64,000 nt of DNA from contig NZ_CP030033.1 of the NCBI RefSeq assembly GCF_003611035.1, forward strand, positions 1,054,001 to 1,118,000, in the 5' to 3' direction. Positions 62,381 through 64,000 of this stretch are shown one piece after another (positions within the stretch are counted from its first letter, which is position 1; the number at the start of each line of letters is the position of its first letter). This DNA is from Cryobacterium soli (GTDB lineage: Bacteria > Actinomycetota > Actinomycetes > Actinomycetales > Microbacteriaceae). The notes beneath the pieces were generated by a model that saw nothing but the letters and a program-made list of their open reading frames with translations, did not search any database and was not told where the DNA came from. The position numbers were made by a program, and so were the translations under genes.

Positions 62381-63961
62381 ATGGACCCCGTGAGCACCAT
62401 TGAGTGGATTGTCGCCTTCGTCGTGGTCACGGTCACCGTGACCGGGTTCTCCCGGCGGATCGGCTGGTCTGCGCCGTTCGTGCTCGTCGTCGTCGGCGCA
62501 CTGGCCTCGTTCCTGCCGTCGGTGCCGCGCATCCAGATCGACCCCGAGCTCGTGCTCTACGGGCTGCTGCCCCCGTTGTTGTTCGCGGCGGCCATCCGCA
62601 CGTCGATCGTCGATGTGCGGGCCCGGCGTGACGGCATCCTGCTGCTCTCGGTGGGGCTGGTCGCCTTCACCGTGGTCGTCGTGGGGCTCACGGCCTGGCT
62701 GGTGGTGCCCGCGATCACGCTGGCGGCGGCCTTCGCGTTCGGCGCGGTCGTGGCGCCGACGGATGCGGTGGCCATCACCGCGATCTCCGGCCGGCTGGGC
62801 CTGCCTCGGCGGGTCGTCACCGTGCTCGAGGGCGAGAGCCTGCTGAACGACGCCACCGCCCTTGTGGCCCTCAACGCGGCGATCGCGGCGATTCTGAGCA
62901 CCGTGAACCCGTGGTCGGTGACGGGCGACTTCGTCGTCGCCGTCGTCGGCGGCGTGGGCGTGGGGTTGGCCGTCGGGTGGCTGCTGTCGGTCATCCGCAA
63001 GCAACTGCACGCGCCAGTGCTGGACACCAGCCTGTCGCTCATCACCCCGTACCTGGCGTTCATCCTGGGTGAGCTCGTGCACGGGTCCGGGGTGCTGGCC
63101 GTGGTCGTCGCCGGACTGTTCCTGGGTTACCGGGCCCCGGTGATCCAGTCGGCGGAGGCCAGGATCGCCGAGTCGATCAACTGGCGCACCATCCAGTTCC
63201 TGCTCGAGAACGCCGTGTTCCTCTTCATCGGGCTCAACCTGGAGGCGATCCTCGAGGGCGCCATCACGAACGGGCCCGGGTTCTGGGCCGCCGTGGGAAT
63301 CTCCCTGGCGATCCTGGCGTCGCTGCTGGTCTCCCGCTTCGCCTGGATGGCGGTCACCACGTGGATCTATCGGCACGGTCCGCGCCGGTTGCGGGAGCGC
63401 GGCTGGAGTTGGCGCACCGGGATCGCGGTCTCGTTCGCGGGGATGCGCGGGGTGGTCACCCTCGCGGCCGTGTTCCTGCTGCCGCCGGAGACCCCGCAAC
63501 GGGAGTTCCTGCAGCTCTTGGCGTTCATCGTGGTGGTCGGCACGCTGCTGGAGGGTTTGGCGCTGCCGTGGATCATCCGCCGGTTGCGGCTACCGCCGCC
63601 GGACCGGTCGCAGGAGCGGATCGAGGCGCAGATGCTGCTGGCCGAGGCGCAGACCGCCGGCCTGGCCCGGCTCGATGCGGAAGTGACCGACGCCGACGAG
63701 GAGCGGGTGATCGGCCGGTTGCGCACCAATGCCCGGTTCCTGGCCGATGCGCTCGACAACCCGGCGCCCGACGACGCCGAGCCGCTCCCCTCCGCCTACA
63801 CGCGCCTGCGCCGGGCGATGATCGAGGCAGAGCGCGAGGCCGTACTGGCCGCCCGCATGGAGGGACGCTACCAGGAGCCGGCCATCCGTTCGGCGCTGGC
63901 GTTCATCGATGTGGAGGAGACCGCGCTCAAGGCCGGCTCCCCCAAGCGCCTCGAGAGCTGA
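62381..63961 (+). CDS. Na+/H+ antiporter, CPA1 family (NhaP-like)
   Basis: The 526-aa protein has about 12 membrane helices, the ion-binding APTDAVAI (125-132) and ESLLNDATALV (~152) motifs of CPA1 exchangers, and a hydrophilic C-terminal ~95 residues. CATAAT ends 7 nt before this ATG, so leaderless translation from 62381 is preferred to in-frame ATGs upstream. Divergent from the aldolase operon by 125 bp. Confidence 0.92.
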   Translation: MDPVSTIEWIVAFVVVTVTVTGFSRRIGWSAPFVLVVVGALASFLPSVPRIQIDPELVLYGLLPPLLFAAAIRTSIVDVRARRDGILLLSVGLVAFTVVVVGLTAWLVVPAITLAAAFAFGAVVAPTDAVAITAISGRLGLPRRVVTVLEGESLLNDATALVALNAAIAAILSTVNPWSVTGDFVVAVVGGVGVGLAVGWLLSVIRKQLHAPVLDTSLSLITPYLAFILGELVHGSGVLAVVVAGLFLGYRAPVIQSAEARIAESINWRTIQFLLENAVFLFIGLNLEAILEGAITNGPGFWAAVGISLAILASLLVSRFAWMAVTTWIYRHGPRRLRERGWSWRTGIAVSFAGMRGVVTLAAVFLLPPETPQREFLQLLAFIVVVGTLLEGLALPWIIRRLRLPPPDRSQERIEAQMLLAEAQTAGLARLDAEVTDADEERVIGRLRTNARFLADALDNPAPDDAEPLPSAYTRLRRAMIEAEREAVLAARMEGRYQEPAIRSALAFIDVEETALKAGSPKRLES

Positions 63962-64000
63962 GCCGCCCCGCCTAGTGCTCGCGACGTGCTCAGGCGGACG

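Overview
The window looks like a chromosomal segment of a high-GC Gram-positive bacterium, probably an actinobacterium of the Microbacteriaceae type. The evidence is the strong G/C bias at third codon positions, the long antisense shadow frames this produces, and above all the gene order. The backbone ftsK-pgsA-cinA-clgR-DUF3046-recA-recX-miaB-miaA-dapF-hflX, together with pnp-M16 protease-dapB-dapA-rnj, is a classic actinobacterial neighbourhood. The clgR, DUF3046 and TIGR01777 genes, and luciferase-type and FMN-reductase genes of the CE1758/CE1759 kind, fit this. The genus (for example Cryobacterium-like) cannot be fixed from the sequence alone. I see no rRNA, tRNA, IS element, prophage or CRISPR array.

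Layout. 1-2.0 kb: metF-metE (methionine synthesis, minus strand, metE cut by the window edge). 2.2-10.9 kb: hflX, a divergent RsmC-like methyltransferase, dapF, miaA, miaB, recX, recA with a LexA box, DUF3046, clgR. 11.0-15.1 kb: cinA/pncC, pgsA, ftsK. 15.2-18.3 kb: a MacB-like ABC efflux operon with adaptor. 18.5-21.2 kb: rnj and dapA. 21.4-25.2 kb (plus strand): a redox trio (thioredoxin, DUF4395, OsmC), an epimerase and an AbiEi-like orphan. 25.5-29.9 kb: a small TPR-like membrane protein, dapB, a GNAT, a lipoprotein, a histidine phosphatase and the M16 protease. 30.0-33.1 kb: aldo/keto reductase, glutathione peroxidase, a pterin-dehydratase/VOC fusion and an Lrp regulator. 33.2-37.8 kb: pnp, pyrK-like, pyrD.

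38.1-50.6 kb is accessory metabolism inserted between pnp and rpsO: an FMN reductase/luciferase-like pair, a ROK regulator divergent from an alpha-glucosidase, an amino-acid permease, a PfpI protein, a fructosamine kinase, and a five-gene flavin/iron-sulfur electron-transfer operon (ferredoxin, NuoF-like, ferric-reductase-like membrane protein, ApbE, Ser/Thr-rich membrane protein). 50.8-51.7 kb is a two-gene operon with a tandem-dyad promoter. 51.8 kb is rpsO. 52.3-57.8 kb is a giant DUF4011-helicase protein of the Hhe defence type. 58.0-62.3 kb: a mycothiol-type DinB protein and a dihydroxyacetone-kinase/aldolase/HAD catabolic operon. 62.4-64.0 kb: a cation/proton antiporter.

The most unusual signals are: (1) the DUF4011 helicase, whose terminal Vsr-like nuclease seems to have lost its acidic catalytic pair; (2) the ApbE/NuoF-like/ferredoxin/ferric-reductase cluster, which lacks an obvious FMN-binding partner but carries a low-complexity exported protein; (3) a leaderless promoter overlapped at both -35 and -10 by two identical-arm dyads; (4) three sequence families of 62-63-nt palindromes at gene ends; and (5) 17-bp tandem repeats between dhaK and dhaL.
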